Shown here: positions 11,486 through 23,400 of the stretch, in pieces
Layout: each line of letters starts with the position of its first letter
How positions within the stretch are numbered: the stretch's first letter is position 1
DNA from: Corbicula japonica
Lineage: Eukaryota; Mollusca; Bivalvia; Venerida; Cyrenidae
Reading direction: 5' to 3'
Assembly (NCBI GenBank): GCA_038501625.1
Contig: JAZAYU010000368.1
Location: 174,501 to 238,500 of the forward strand
DNA length: 64,000 bases
Made by a program: the position numbers and the translations under genes
The notes under the pieces: model-generated
Told to the model about the DNA's origin: nothing
The model's database searches: none
Seen by the model: only the letters and a program-made list of their open reading frames with translations

Positions 11486-12939
11486 TTAATCATCACTTCC
11501 ATACATTAGGGTTTCTATCGCTTGTGCGACCAGTGGAGATCAAAATAAGCCAACACATCGGCGCTTTTTGATCTGGATCTACATCGGTCGCTTCTTGTTA
11601 AGAAATAATCTATTGCATCGAATAGCGAATAGTGTCCAAGTCAGACGCCACGGATGCTGGCTGATTTGGGTCTGCACTCTTCGCCTAACACCTAATACCA
11701 ATGAGAAAATGTTTAAACAAGCAACACCTAGCGCAAACACTTACAGTACAATTGCAGAAAGTACATTTGAACTAAGAAGGCATGCACTGATAAACTATTC
11801 AAGACCATAGCGCTAACGAAATTAAATCATAAATTCTGCAAGTTAGTGACTAATAAAAGATGAGAATACTAATTAAGTACTTTCATCGTATTCTTACCAG
11901 CCCAACCAAATAACAGTTTGCTTATCTTTACATTCAGATTAGAATCTTTCAGTCATAAAAAAGTTATATTGCATACATTAAGACTTTATATGGGAAGGTG
12001 GCGGTTACCCATTGCTTGTGTGACATTTATAGATCTATATTTTGTAATACATTATTTATGATGCGCTCATTAATATTCTTTAATTGGCTGGACTAGATAA
12101 TAGTTTTTGGATATATTTTTTTCTTAAATGCAAAGAAGAGCTCTATAATATTCTAGAGGCTTTTATGTTTTGTAACTGACCGTATCAAGAGGGTAGCTTG
12201 TTGATCGGCTTTCAATCTACGAAGTTGCTGTTGAGTTAGTGCGTTTTCTCGTTCCTTTTCTTGTAATGTATATTTGACATTTTTTAAAGTAAGTTGACTG
12301 TTATAACCCTTTCTCATTATATATTCGTCTGATATATAAATTTAAGAAAATTATTCACTTTTGGTGATAATAACCTTTTCAACACATACATGTATATACG
12401 GAGTCAAAACGAAAATGAAAAAAAATAACTAACTGAACATGGGAAACACCTAACGCTATTACACTGATGATGTTAGCCTGGCACCAGCTAGATGGTTTAA
12501 AAAACACCAAGACCGAAACACTTATTATCTCCTTTTTTATTTCATTTCATTTTCCCTTTTTTACTGATATGCTGAACCATCCTATGTTCTGGGAGATAAG
12601 GGAAGTAAAATGCATATCAGTAAGGTACCTGCAGGAGGTTTTGACAATTATTATATAAGTGAAGTTAGAATACATAATATATAACAGAACATAGGGACGA
12701 GAGCCAGTCTATGATGATGCTAGTGAATGGAATCTGGAGGAATACGATCAATAATATGTTTATCTTTGTCGGTTCAGTATCTATCTGCAAAAAGTATTTG
12801 ATTGTGGCAAAATTCAGTTGAATTTGTTTTTTCCTGAATTAAAATTAAAGTTATTTGCAAAAAAGGACATTTCAGTAATTGCATCTTATTTCTGTGCATT
12901 AGTTGACTTTACCTATTGTGCTTTTCATTTGAAACTGCA
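11486..12939. other. Intergenic, no feature recognised
   Basis: No recognisable gene or repeat family. An interrupted inverted repeat (ACTGATATGC/GCATATCAGT) spans about 12561-12625. Confidence 0.5.
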
Positions 12940-13135
12940 ACAGTGAGGTTGTCGCCTCATAAAACCTTGATGAAAACCCCACTGGCAAACTATTTTACCA
13001 CTGATCGTTCCAAAGCAGTTTCCCCCTCAGCTTTTCATATTTGTTAATTGTTTGTGGTGTCGTGTTGAAATTATTCATATTATAAACCCATGCTCTCTTT
13101 TAATTTCACATGTTGACTGTGGGGAGCGGCTATAT
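12940..13135 (-). repeat. R1 dispersed repeat, partial
   Basis: Reverse-complement R1 motifs in order: GTGAGGTTGT, CACTGGCAAA, TAATTGTTTGTGGTGTC, CATGCTCTCTT, GACTGTGGGGAG. Confidence 0.65.
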
Positions 13136-13339
13136 TATCTTAATGTATTTATTCTTGTTGTTTTTTTCCCTTTTTGTCACGTTAATGTTGACTGCAGTTG
13201 AAATCCTTACCTTGTTTGGCACATTTTGTGACGTTTACAAGTACACATGTTATTTCTTTTTTACTGGGTTATTTGGTTTATTGAAACCAATAAGAAAAGA
13301 TGGAGTTTTCAAATACACAAATGATAATACTGATGATTT

Positions 13340-13760
13340 TATATGATTATGTAGAGTGTTTGTATTATAACACACTGTATTAATTTCTTATATCATTATG
13401 TAGAGTGTTTGTATTATAACACACTGTATTAATTTCTTATATCATTATGTAGAGTGTTTGTATTATAACACACTGTATTAATTTCTTATATCATTATGTA
13501 GAGTGTTTGTATTATAACACACTGTATTAATTTCTTATATCATTATGTAGAGTGTTTGTATTATAACACACTGTATTAATTTCTTATATCATTATGTAGA
13601 GTGTTTGTATTATAACACACTGTATTAATTTCTTATATCATTATGTAGAGTGTTTGTATTATAACACACTGTATTAATTTCTTATATCATTATGTAGAGT
13701 GTTTGTATTATAACACACTGTATTAATTTCATATATATGTAGAGTATTTGTAATGAATTA
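13340..13760. repeat. 49-bp tandem satellite, 8 near-identical copies plus one decayed
   Basis: GTAGAGTGTTTGTATTATAA recurs at 13351, 13400, 13449 and every 49 bases to 13694; a degenerate unit begins at 13739. Internal copies are essentially identical, pointing to recent amplification or homogenisation. Each unit holds a small inverted repeat, GTGTT...AACAC. Confidence 0.97.
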
Positions 13761-14434
13761 ATTTTAGCCTGATATCTGCCGAGAAAGAAGATTTATTAGG
13801 CTAACATGTTATTTCAGTATTATACATGTAAATCACTGAGTCGTAGGTTGATTTTTTCTGCGTACTTCACAGAGGTTGTTTCTTATTTTCCATGACGTTG
13901 GGTCCGATAAACAGACTGAAACAAAATAAAAATGTCGAAGAAAATTTGTACTGCATTGGACAGTTCTGTGAATTGTGCTTGACTAAATATCAGTTTTAAA
14001 GATAATTCTCTCGATATTTATCTGTATTAAATCGGTGTTATCTCATTTATCTTACGTGTTTATGCTATTTATCAGAAAGCAAAGCTCGTAATGGTTCTAC
14101 TGTTAATTTTGTTGGATGGCTTTGGTCTATTTGTGTTTTAACATGAAACTCCTTCACCCCAAGATCCCCAGTTCGCGGACAGGACAAACTTCTTCTTTTT
14201 TTAAACAGAATAAAACTGATGCAGTTCAATGCACCAACCTAATAACTTTCTGCCTCGACACCTACATAATAACATAATATGTACAAGATACCTCGTTAAT
14301 TAGATCCAACCAACCAACCAACCAACCTACCTACGCGGCATTGTTATATGCGATTGCATGCAAACATAAAAACAAAAAGAAGCGAAAGGCAATGTCACTA
14401 ATCATCAGTGACAAAACATATTTGTACTGGACTT
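13761..14434. other. Intergenic with a short (CCAA)n run
   Basis: No gene seen. A (CCAA)n microsatellite lies near 14308-14328. Confidence 0.55.
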
Positions 14435-14540
14435 TTAAAAGGTTCTACGCTGCAACAACCTCACACTTTCCTTGCAAGCTTCCCAAAAACAAACTTGCAC
14501 AAGTTCCCTTGGTAAATTAGCTTTAACCCATCTATCCAAA
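14435..14540 (+). repeat. R1 dispersed repeat, strongly diverged fragment
   Basis: Shares ordered motifs with R1 (GGTTCTA, CAACCTCACACTT, CTTGGT, TAACCCATC) at lower identity than other copies. Confidence 0.4.
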
Positions 14541-15697
14541 AACGTTTATGCAAAAACTAAATTTATAGATGATGATTATCAACAAGAAGACCATATTAAA
14601 ATTAATTTCGAAAAAAAGAGAACCTATGGCGTTATCGCATGGAAGCGGTAAGTGACGTAACATATTTATGTCAATTACAAACATGAAACAAAACATGAAT
14701 ATCAAATGTAACAGAATGAAATTCTTTTAATTGGCTTTGGTTTTATCATTCTGATTCGCGATAACTTTGCCGCAAAATGTTCTGCCAATAATGAAAAGGT
14801 GCGTCTAAAAGAAATGTTTATGTCTGACTTACAACTACGCATACATGTCAATGTTACCATCCTTAAGAAAACAAATTTCCTAAAAATTTTCCATTAAAAA
14901 AGAGGAACATTTGAAATGTCGCTTCATGCACGTCTTATAAACATTCATTAAACGATATAAATATTTTTGAATAGAAACCTGACAAATTTTTCCATCATGA
15001 TGTCGTCAAGAGAATTAAAGAGACATTTAAAAGTTGAAGTTTAACGATTCATGGCTTTAATAAGAAGTGGATACGTGCGAACTGTCGGCTCGTAAAACAA
15101 CTTGTCTATAATGTTCTGAGTACCAATTTGCCGCACTGTTAATTTACAATAATTAAAATGGAAATATCAGGCTCGTGGTCGTGATAACTTTTCAAATATC
15201 ATAAGGAATTCACTAGTACATGAATGTCTAAGAACTGCTAATAGGTTAACGATATGTATACTGTCTGTAATTCTTTATCGATGAATATGAAAATGTAATT
15301 GAATGAAAAGTATTCTTACTACGTGCACTTTCTCATTAAGTTGATAAAGTGCGCTTTTACATTTATGCTCACCTGTTTGGTGCAAACACAAGGTTATAAC
15401 ATAACATGAGCCAATTTATCATAATCTGGCGGCTTATGGTACCTTTGCATTGTTGATTTGGCGAGTTATTTTATTATAACTACGAGCAATGCTCTTTAAT
15501 GTACGTGTACTTTTAAAACACATTTGTTTTCGACTTTATTGGTTCTAGACATGGTAAATGGTTTGATTTTAATCAGTTATCATTGACACAATTTCTATCG
15601 GGCTTCCTAGTAAATATAAAAGTGTCATTAATAATCGTTTTTTTCCGTCTTCTGTTAACTCTGCTTTACGTTAAGCAATCTGTTTATATACTAAAAA
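14541..15697. other. Intergenic, no feature recognised
   Basis: AT-rich sequence; I see neither a plausible gene nor a recurrent repeat. Confidence 0.5.
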
Positions 15698-15860
15698 AAA
15701 TTAGAAACGCAACTTCTTAAAACAAGAAATACATTTCATGTTTAAAGAAGTTGCGTTTCTTATTTCTTCAAATACATATTATATAGTTAAAGAAATCAAA
15801 AACGCAACTTCTTTAAACATGAAATGTATTTCTTGTTTTAAGAAGTTGCGTTTCTAATTT
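15698..15860. repeat. Nested (two-level) palindrome
   Basis: The whole block is a palindrome: the left arm (15698 to about 15768) is the reverse complement of the right arm (about 15788-15860). Each arm is itself bounded by an inverted 16-mer, AGAAACGCAACTTCTT and AAGAAGTTGCGTTTCT (one terminus shortened). Four alternating copies of the same 16-mer result, at about 15703, 15745, 15799 and 15840. The block could form one long hairpin or two smaller ones. Confidence 0.9.
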
Positions 15861-15974
15861 CTTTAAGTAAATAAGATCTTATACCAATGTCAGAAATAAT
15901 CCAAATGCCAGGCAAAAGAGATAAAAAATCCCAGGCACAGGACCATTAGCACAATAATGATAATATCACACTAT

Positions 15975-16155
15975 CACTTACCTCAGCACTGGTTAAAGGC
16001 AACTACTTGGCGAAAGCTGAATCATTTCTCACGTATTTCTTACGTGGCACGTGTGTTATGTATTTTCAGGAAACAGCGGTCTCAGCTTCGTTGAGATAAG
16101 CTTTATTGACAGACATCATTTTATCAACATGTCACTCTTTCTTACAACATGAATT
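15975..16155. repeat. R6 dispersed repeat, copy 2
   Basis: Homologous to 8548-8715 (see there). Confidence 0.5.
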
Positions 16156-16589
16156 GCAGTCCAGTCTGTAATATTTTGAATATCATTAATTTGATTTATT
16201 TTGTGTGCATGGAAAAGAAATAAAAATGGAATTTCAAATCAACAGTTCATACGAAATTATCACAATTATTGTTTGACCTTTAATGTATAGTCTAGTAAAG
16301 TCTTTGAAAAACACATTTTTTTTCATAACAAACAAGGGTGATTTCATGTTTTTTGAAAGCTATTAGACAGTCACCTGACAGACATATGATTTAATTACGC
16401 TTTATCGAAAGTTTTACAAAACTGATATCGCCATGTTTCTTGACGCGTATTGTTAACGGAAACTCTTTAATTTGTCATATTTTGCCGTAAGATCAGTTTG
16501 TGTTATTAACACGGAATAGAATAACCATTTCTGGTCTACTTATCCTCTAATCTTGATTGCTTAAAACTCGTGTGTTGACAAACCACAAA

Positions 16590-16860
16590 CTGACATGTGC
16601 AACGAAGATGGCAGTGTACAAAAACTTCGTCATCAGCACCCTGGTGTACGGGTGCGAATCATGGAACACATAGGCCAGACAAGAGAAAAGACTTAACACC
16701 TGTCACTTACGATGTCTGCGTCGCAGTCTGGGCATTGCCTGGCAGGACAATGACCAATTCTTATGTCCTCTCCCTCTCCCGGACAGACAATTCCAGCTTG
16801 TACACCATTCTCAAACAACACAGGCTTCGCTGGCTTAGGACGGGAGAATCCTAAAGGCAG
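16590..16860 (+). pseudogene. Non-LTR retrotransposon C-terminal fragment
   Basis: One frame reads CATKMAVYKN..STLVYGCESW, then after an in-frame TAG, RQEKRLNTCHLRCLRRSLGI and AWQD. A shift to another frame then gives SLYTILKQHRLRWL. This order matches the conserved segment downstream of reverse transcriptase in many invertebrate LINE polyproteins (YGCESW ... RRxLGIxWQD ... LLxQRRLRWLGH). One stop and one frameshift in about 90 codons mark a dead, 5'-truncated copy. An R2 fragment abuts its 3' side. Confidence 0.75.
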
Positions 16861-16935
16861 TTTAAATGCAGTAATGGAAATGCATATTACTGTCCAGTTC
16901 GCCTAGTCCCTGGTTAAGCGCAACTCAATATTTAA
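16853..16935 (+). repeat. R2 dispersed repeat fragment
   Basis: Contains GCAGTAATGGAAATGCATAT, TTACTGTCC, and AAGCGCAACTCAATATTTA, in the R2 order. Confidence 0.65.
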
Positions 16936-18475
16936 ATAAATATGAAAATCAGAGTATTGTATGTTCAACATAGAGTTCTCACTTGACTAGAACTTTTAAG
17001 CCTTCTAATATTTATTTGAGTAAACACGTCATGTTCTCCTATACTCGACAAGAACTAACATTTGCATACATTTGAGAATGAAGATGTAATGCGCACTACT
17101 CAAGTGAAAACATTTTGGATCACTTTGAAATCCTACAGATCTAAAAAGCTCAAACTGAACCCATCGACAATTAAATTATTCACAATAATGTTTGCACATA
17201 AAACTAGGAAAAACATTCATTGCATTTTTTAAATGCTTTCTGTTGATTGCAATATGCAAGATACGATCAATGTACATCACCCATGGATACTTTTTTGAAA
17301 ACGTTTTGATGAATTGTTTCATACTTCTGGTCTAGGATTTGATAACTGGTATTGCTACCAGTTGCTAGAATGAAGCGCAAAACTCATTAGCCTAGTCCTG
17401 CATTTTCTGCGACGCAACCAAATTAGCTAGCCGGGTTAACCCCAAAAAAGGTTGATCGGATAGCCCTGATATACGTAACCATCACTGCATGACATCGGTA
17501 ACGGGTTATTTTACTGATAACAGTTCTGACTAAATGTACGGGGAGACGTTTTACGGCCGCCACACTGCACAAATAGCGCTACTGTGAATTTCAAATGACA
17601 AGTAGCATTAGGCTACAAGGTCTATGCAAATGACCACGTTAGTCAGTTAAAATGTTTAATATTATACATTTTTTATAGCACAATATATAACTTCACAACT
17701 TTATAATAATTATGATTGCTTATTTGGTTTGATTCTCCAATAAGTGTACGAAAAGTGCGAATATCCGTTATTAGTTTCAGAAAATAAAAAAGAAAATTGT
17801 ACGAATGTTAATTGATTATAAATTGCAAACTTATGACGTCAATTCAAATACAAATGTTAACCGATATAATATTTTGGTCGATTTGCAGTTGACTGAATTA
17901 TTATAATATTATATTGTATTGGACAGAGGTAATGTCAACACAGATATTGCATTTCCGTAGATAGTCTGATCTTTCTTTGTTATTATAATAGTTTCATGTA
18001 CAATAAACTAATTTAAATTATTAAACAATGTGGTACAATGTAATAGTGTGGAAATTATTGTGTTTCAAACCATTATTAAAGTAGGAATTTTACTTATAGA
18101 AGATAACCACATTGCTTTTAAACAGGTAAGCCATAGTTTTCATGTGAAAACATATAAAAATATCATCTTTTTTCATGAAAATTATAATTTTGAATTCGAA
18201 AACATGTAAATAGGTTTTACAATGATGAACAGTGTATTTTTATCTCTCCCAATCAATTACTTCGTTGAGTTGTTCATTTTAACTAGCCGAACGAAGTATG
18301 GAACGTCATAAGGTACCTTTAAACACATCAATGTACAATGTCAATGTCTGTGTATTAATTCAACGTGTCAGTTATCTGCATGTGTAACCCCGAAAGGTGT
18401 TTTCCATCGTTGGCCGTTTATTTTTGGTGACTATAACGGTATAATCATGAAGTTAAAGTTCGGGGTTTTCTCTGT
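16936..18475. other. Intergenic upstream of the cGLR gene
   Basis: No gene recognised. About 17425-17465 (AGCTAGCCGGGTTAACCCC) is homologous in reverse to about 28125-28165 (R8). GTACGGGGAGACGTTTTACG near 17536 recurs near 24050. The gene's promoter and any 5' untranslated exon should lie here, but I cannot place a transcription start. Confidence 0.5.
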
Positions 18476-18786
18476 GTAAGTAAAAAGTGAAAATGCATAT
18501 CAGGAATGGCCGCATTCAGTAGACACAACATATTTTAAACAAGTACGTTGTCTTGGTGAAATAACACCAACCCATCCATCAACTCGACAATGTTGCATGC
18601 ACAAGCACACAAACATAATTCTATAAAACTATAATTTCTTTCGGTAAGCAGCGTGATTGTATACTTAATTTTTCAGCCTTTTAGGGAGGTTATTTTTGAC
18701 TTTACTTTTACCTCAGAATCTTCCACCTCTATTTTTAAGTTAGTCAATTTCAAGCGCTACATTAACCGTGTTCTTATACTTTGCAG
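18476..18786 (+). other. Possible 5'-UTR intron of the cGLR gene
   Basis: A strong donor motif, GTAAGT, begins at 18476. A pyrimidine-rich acceptor ending TTTGCAG closes at 18786, six bases before the proposed start codon. The acceptor is convincing; the donor is only the nearest good match. A truncated R1 copy (18482-18625) lies inside. Confidence 0.4.
18482..18625 (+). repeat. R1 dispersed repeat, internally deleted copy
   Basis: Has both R1 ends (AATGCATATCAGGAATGGCC at the left; TTGTCTTGGTGAAATAAC and ATGTTGCATGCACAAGCACA at the right) but lacks the middle about 180 bp. Confidence 0.75.
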
Positions 18787-18791
18787 GAAAC

Positions 18792-20972
18792 ATGACCCAA
18801 TTCAAAGATTGGCAGAGAGGGGTTTCCCTACGGTTGCTAACCGTACTAGATGATATAGGCGTGACAGAGTTTACGACTCAGAAAAGGAGACATACTTTTC
18901 TGCAACAGGAGATCATGAAAACATTAACATATAAATTAATTTACAGATACAACACTCAAAAGTGTTACTACTTTGGCTCGCAGATCGAAGGAAGTACCAC
19001 TATTGGGATGCAATCTGACATTGACGCTATGTATTGTGATTCTTTACACGTTATACTTGATATGAAAGACTGGATCGATCAAAAGGAAAACCTTCTCATC
19101 GTGAAAAACAATTCTTCTCCCCCTCAGCACTGCTTTCTTCAACTCTGCGAAATTAACAGTCCGGAACCTTTGAAAGCAATAAACATAATAATGCCCGAAC
19201 TCGCAGTGAATATAGATGGGAATGCTTTGCTGAAAAATTCTCATTTTGATTCCAAAATTAAACAAATGCTAGAAGTTGCAGGCTGTCAGTATAGTAAACG
19301 TGGACCTGCTATTGGTATGGATAAAAAGATCGACTATGTGTATTCATACTATTGCAAAAAGCTGCCCGAAGAATGCCGTATCTGGCTAACACGTCCTCGT
19401 TCAGGACACTGGCCCACTGAAGAAGTTCTGAAACAATGTGAAACATGTGGTACATTTATTGTGCCGGTTGGCCATCCTACCAGTGATACTTCGGATACTG
19501 AGTGGAGATTCTCAACTTCATTTATCGAAAGAAATCTTATGTTCAGTTTAAACAGTGTTCAGCTTAAAACATACCTGATATTAAAGATGATAAAAGTAAC
19601 ATTTTTCAAGCCTTTAGTTGGAGATCATTTCAGCAGTTTTCATTGCAAGACAGCAGTGATGTACACGATTGAAAGAACACCTGCAGATTTGTGGAAACCA
19701 GACCGACTTTATTGTTGCGTTATGACTGTCCTGAAAACAATCTTGATTTGGCTCCAGGTGAAATATTGTCCTCATTTCACAATTGGTGGTGTGAATTTGT
19801 TTACCGGAAAACTGTCCTCGTTTGAAATAAACCAGCTTCTTTGCGTTGTTGAATACATCGTCAAAGGAAAATTGCAATGTTTGTTCGATGTTAAAATGGA
19901 CCAATTCGGTGAAAGGCTTAAAATGTTGATGCATGTTGAATTGACAAATGCAATTCTTTTTTCAAGTAAGTATGACAATGAATGCGAAATTGTTAAGTTT
20001 GTATACGGTTTTCAGTTTGTATCTTATTCTCAGTTTGTAACAGAGATTACAAAATGTTTCAGCAAGATCAAAGCTTTCGATGTTGCTCGTGGATTAGAAG
20101 CTATCATGTCAAGACTTCACCAACTTTCACAGGGTACTCTCATTCCAAAATCAAGAGAAAACTATTTGTACCTTTCTTTGCGAACAACTCTGAATTTAGT
20201 CAGGGCTTCAATTGCTTTGCAAATGGAAATACCACCTGCTAGCGCAATTCAGGATTTGCAGGACATCGTACGTGCAACTCATCTCCCCGCTAGCAAATTG
20301 AAACTTGCAGCTTTGTATTTCGTGACCGGAGAATTCAGAAAAGTAGCAAGCCTACTTCAATATCTAGAAGATGACATTCATGCTGGAAATATCGTTCAAG
20401 AATGTGGGTGTGTTAACAGAATAAACATATATAACCCAAACGATGAATTCAAAGCAAGTCTGCTCAAACTGAAGAAAGAAGAATATATAAGAAAATATAT
20501 TTCATGCGTGCCCTTTCTAAGAGCTGAATTACCCTGTACCCCAGGACATTTGGTGTTTGAAATGTACAGAACAATCACTGAAGACGACCTTAGGAAAAGA
20601 CATGAAGGTAATACCTGGATGGATATGGCAATGGTCGATCCTATACCACTGGTTTACTACATGCAATACCTAAATTACGGACGATTGCGAGACCGACTTT
20701 TGCAGGAAAGGGCATTAGAGAATCTTAATATTTATACGAAGGAGTGTTATCGACATGGACATTTCGAAACAGTATTGAATCTACTAGGTCATTGCTTTGA
20801 AATGGAAAACATGATAGATTTGGCCATTGAAATGTATAAGCTTTCACTTCAGTTTTATCCTAACAACAATGCTGTAAAGTGGCATATCGCACGATTGTCA
20901 TGGGCATGTGCAAATAACTTTTTTTTCAATCGAACAAGTACAACAATTTTGTATCAACGTGTGAAAGATTGA
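18792..20972 (+). CDS. cGAS-like receptor (Mab-21 domain) with TPR-like C-terminus
   Basis: Predicted nucleotidyltransferase-fold innate immune sensor of the Mab-21/cGAS-like (cGLR) family, 726 residues. The start is the ATG just after an intron acceptor (TTTGCAG ends at 18786), with A at -3; a frame-open extension of 8 codons upstream would be intronic. The active-site region reads FGSQIEG...GMQSDIDAM: G62-S63 and the first two acidic residues D76 and D78. D181 in KKIDYVYSYYC aligns with the third acid of the family pattern. Further family landmarks are WLTRPRSGHWP (198-208), EWRFSTSFIERNLM (237-250), LNSVQLKTYLILK (253-265) and an LxxPHF-type CPHF (326-329). Residues about 380-726 are helical; 690-720 (AIEMYKLSLQFYPNN) resembles a TPR. 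Active cGLRs make cyclic dinucleotides after binding nucleic acid; ligand and activity cannot be read here, and many family members are inactive. The coding region is intronless. Confidence 0.9.
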   Translation: MTQFKDWQRGVSLRLLTVLDDIGVTEFTTQKRRHTFLQQEIMKTLTYKLIYRYNTQKCYYFGSQIEGSTTIGMQSDIDAMYCDSLHVILDMKDWIDQKENLLIVKNNSSPPQHCFLQLCEINSPEPLKAINIIMPELAVNIDGNALLKNSHFDSKIKQMLEVAGCQYSKRGPAIGMDKKIDYVYSYYCKKLPEECRIWLTRPRSGHWPTEEVLKQCETCGTFIVPVGHPTSDTSDTEWRFSTSFIERNLMFSLNSVQLKTYLILKMIKVTFFKPLVGDHFSSFHCKTAVMYTIERTPADLWKPDRLYCCVMTVLKTILIWLQVKYCPHFTIGGVNLFTGKLSSFEINQLLCVVEYIVKGKLQCLFDVKMDQFGERLKMLMHVELTNAILFSSKYDNECEIVKFVYGFQFVSYSQFVTEITKCFSKIKAFDVARGLEAIMSRLHQLSQGTLIPKSRENYLYLSLRTTLNLVRASIALQMEIPPASAIQDLQDIVRATHLPASKLKLAALYFVTGEFRKVASLLQYLEDDIHAGNIVQECGCVNRINIYNPNDEFKASLLKLKKEEYIRKYISCVPFLRAELPCTPGHLVFEMYRTITEDDLRKRHEGNTWMDMAMVDPIPLVYYMQYLNYGRLRDRLLQERALENLNIYTKECYRHGHFETVLNLLGHCFEMENMIDLAIEMYKLSLQFYPNNNAVKWHIARLSWACANNFFFNRTSTTILYQRVKD

Positions 20973-21432
20973 TGCGATTGTTATGCACATGTGCAAGAAA
21001 TTAGCACAATCTGTAAATGATTGGAAAAAGTGAGTATAAACAATAACAAGCAGACACACTCAAACGTAGGAATCGACTACTTTACATTTTAATTATGAAA
21101 CAAATACAAAAGTTGGAGAAATTGCAAGCATTTCCTTACAAGTTTGTGGCATTGGCTTCGATTAACATTTTTCAAAGATTCATGAAAACGCAAACCATAT
21201 TTTATCTGAAGTAACTCTTTTCTGAATGATTAATTGTTTTTGAAAGTGAAATGTCTGTGTTTTTATAATCCCGGATGTTTTATGTCAGTACATCAATCAA
21301 ATTGTTTTCCATATCGTTCACAAGAGATATTTGTTTAGTTTTGTGAATCAAATTCCATTGCAGACTTGTGATATTGTATTCATGTGTTATGTTCAAGAAT
21401 TCAGCATTATATTTCTTATAATGTGATTATTA

Positions 21433-21625
21433 CAATAGATGAAAAGAGAACTTTTAATTACAGCGAACAAGATAAATATGAAAATATTGCAGGCTAGGTT
21501 TGATTGAGCCTGTTCATGGGCAGTAATGGATATGCACATTTCTACCCACGCCGCCTAGATAGATAAAGTCGAACAACTTCATTTTTACAAGTAATTGTAC
21601 AAATCTGATCCACTCCAAACGAAAA
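21433..21625 (+). repeat. R2 dispersed repeat fragment
   Basis: GATGAAAAGAGAACTTT, AAATATTGCAGGCTAGG and GATTGAGCCTGTTCATGG occur in R2 order; the second hairpin has decayed. Confidence 0.65.
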
Positions 21626-22892
21626 AAAAAGATCTTATATCATACTTTAAATTAATATATATGCTTGTCAGATTAGATTTTTACATGTAACATATACTCA
21701 TTTTTTTTATTTTCGTACGCAATACTTCATAACAATACCGACACGATAATGATTTTATCCTGTAATTTAAAATATACAAATCATGACTACATTTCACATT
21801 GTTTATTTTAATTCTTCAGTTTTAACATATTGTTTAAGAATTGGCAATTATTCAAATAAACTAACCGTTGTAATAACTAAAAATAGAAGCGAAAAGAAGT
21901 TGAAAAAAAAATATGTCAAATATGTAAAATATTTACTATAACGGTGGGATTAGTCACTGTTTGACTTCAATACTTAACTTGGCCATATTGCACTTAAATC
22001 TCTCTGAGACAGCGTACGAATTACCCAAAACGCAAGGAGTAAAAGGTTCTCGAAATAATATGTATAGGAATATCATATTCTGACTTTCTAAGGCATCTAT
22101 ATCTTCAGTTGTTATTCAAATGTTAAATGAAACCGAAATATGAATCACACTTGTTATACAATACCTAGCATCCGTATTATTAGTCAGGAGTTAGTAATCA
22201 TGATTCCCTCTTATTTCAATGTTTATCAACATACTTGTGTTCAACAGGCATAACAAGTTCAGACTATAATCATTTGAATGTTTCTTACGTGAAGGTTCAA
22301 ATGCCTCAAAACAGTGGAAACAGGTATACTTTTGATTGAAAACGGTTACGTTTTATTTATAATACAATGAAAACTGGGAACAACAATAAGTGTACCGGAG
22401 TAAACTTCTGCAGTACTAATTTACGATTTCCGCGTTTTCTACAGGTACAATGCACTGCTCTGCCAGTCTAATATAAGTGTAAAATATCCATGTAAATTTA
22501 AACATATCAACATCGCCTGTCGGAAGATGGGCACATAAACTCGTTTACCTATCGCTAATTAAATGCATTAGGAATCAAATTAGCAAGATCACAATGACAA
22601 GATATTAACTATTTATAAGTAATGAAGGGTCTCAAAATAATTGTTATCATAATTATTCATAAAGAAATTCACTGACAAATCAGTCATTCTTTACTTTTAA
22701 ACTATTAATTACTGTTTCAAATTAAGACAAATGTTCAAATGTTAACATCGAAATGAATGTGTTCTGTATCAATATGGCAATTATATTTACTGTATTTTTC
22801 CACCTTTACACAAATAAACATCATTTTAACAATACTCACGAATCCTTTAATCTAATCACACAAGCACGGTTAAACTAAGGACATTTGGGAAA

Positions 22893-23118
22893 CATTACGG
22901 GAAAAGGTACCTTCGGTCAATTTAGTGATATTTCAGTTTTTACTAAATTTAGAAAGAACTCACAACTATAAATCAAGTTCGCATAACTAAAATGTGATTT
23001 TGTTACACATTTCGACAATAAATTGGTATTTTTGCTGCAAAATGCATAATAAATAATGTCGTCTGCTCAGATTTATGACGTCATTTCAAAGATTGACGTC
23101 AAACTTCCGAACGCGCCC
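22893..23118. mobile_element. R4 MITE copy with two CRE sites
   Basis: Begins ATTACGGGAAAAGGTACCTT and ends CCGAACGCGCCC. TGACGTCA occurs twice (near 23078 and 23094), as in the 7693 copy but in the opposite orientation. Confidence 0.6.
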
Positions 23119-23164
23119 AATTTAGTTTCTACCTATTTCACTTGACAGCCCCATTTGCTTCTTT

Positions 23165-23400
23165 ATATGTTTCGTGTGTTAATGTGCTTTTGCAAGCGAC
23201 ATTGTTGAGTAGTGGTTAAGTGTGAGCAAGGCGAATTTACATGTTGATTTACATGCGAAGCCGTCGGGCAAGCGTTTGCTAGTGCAACCTATCACTTTGA
23301 CCATCTGTGGCATATGCTTTGTGACTGACAGTTTATAGCCGGACACCCCTAGGGTTCTCATTTTTCGTTAATTGTTTACCGTAATTGTACTCTACATACC
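23165..23400 (-). repeat. R1 dispersed repeat, diverged
   Basis: Starts with the mirror of the R1 3' end (GTGCTTTTGCAAGCGACATT) and ends with GGGTTCTCATTTTTCGTTAA. The middle is poorly conserved. Confidence 0.45.

Noticed and set aside
13110..13346. 78-codon hydrophobic frame
   Set aside because: It starts inside an R1 fragment and ends in the 49-bp satellite; the hydrophobic character reflects T-rich sequence.
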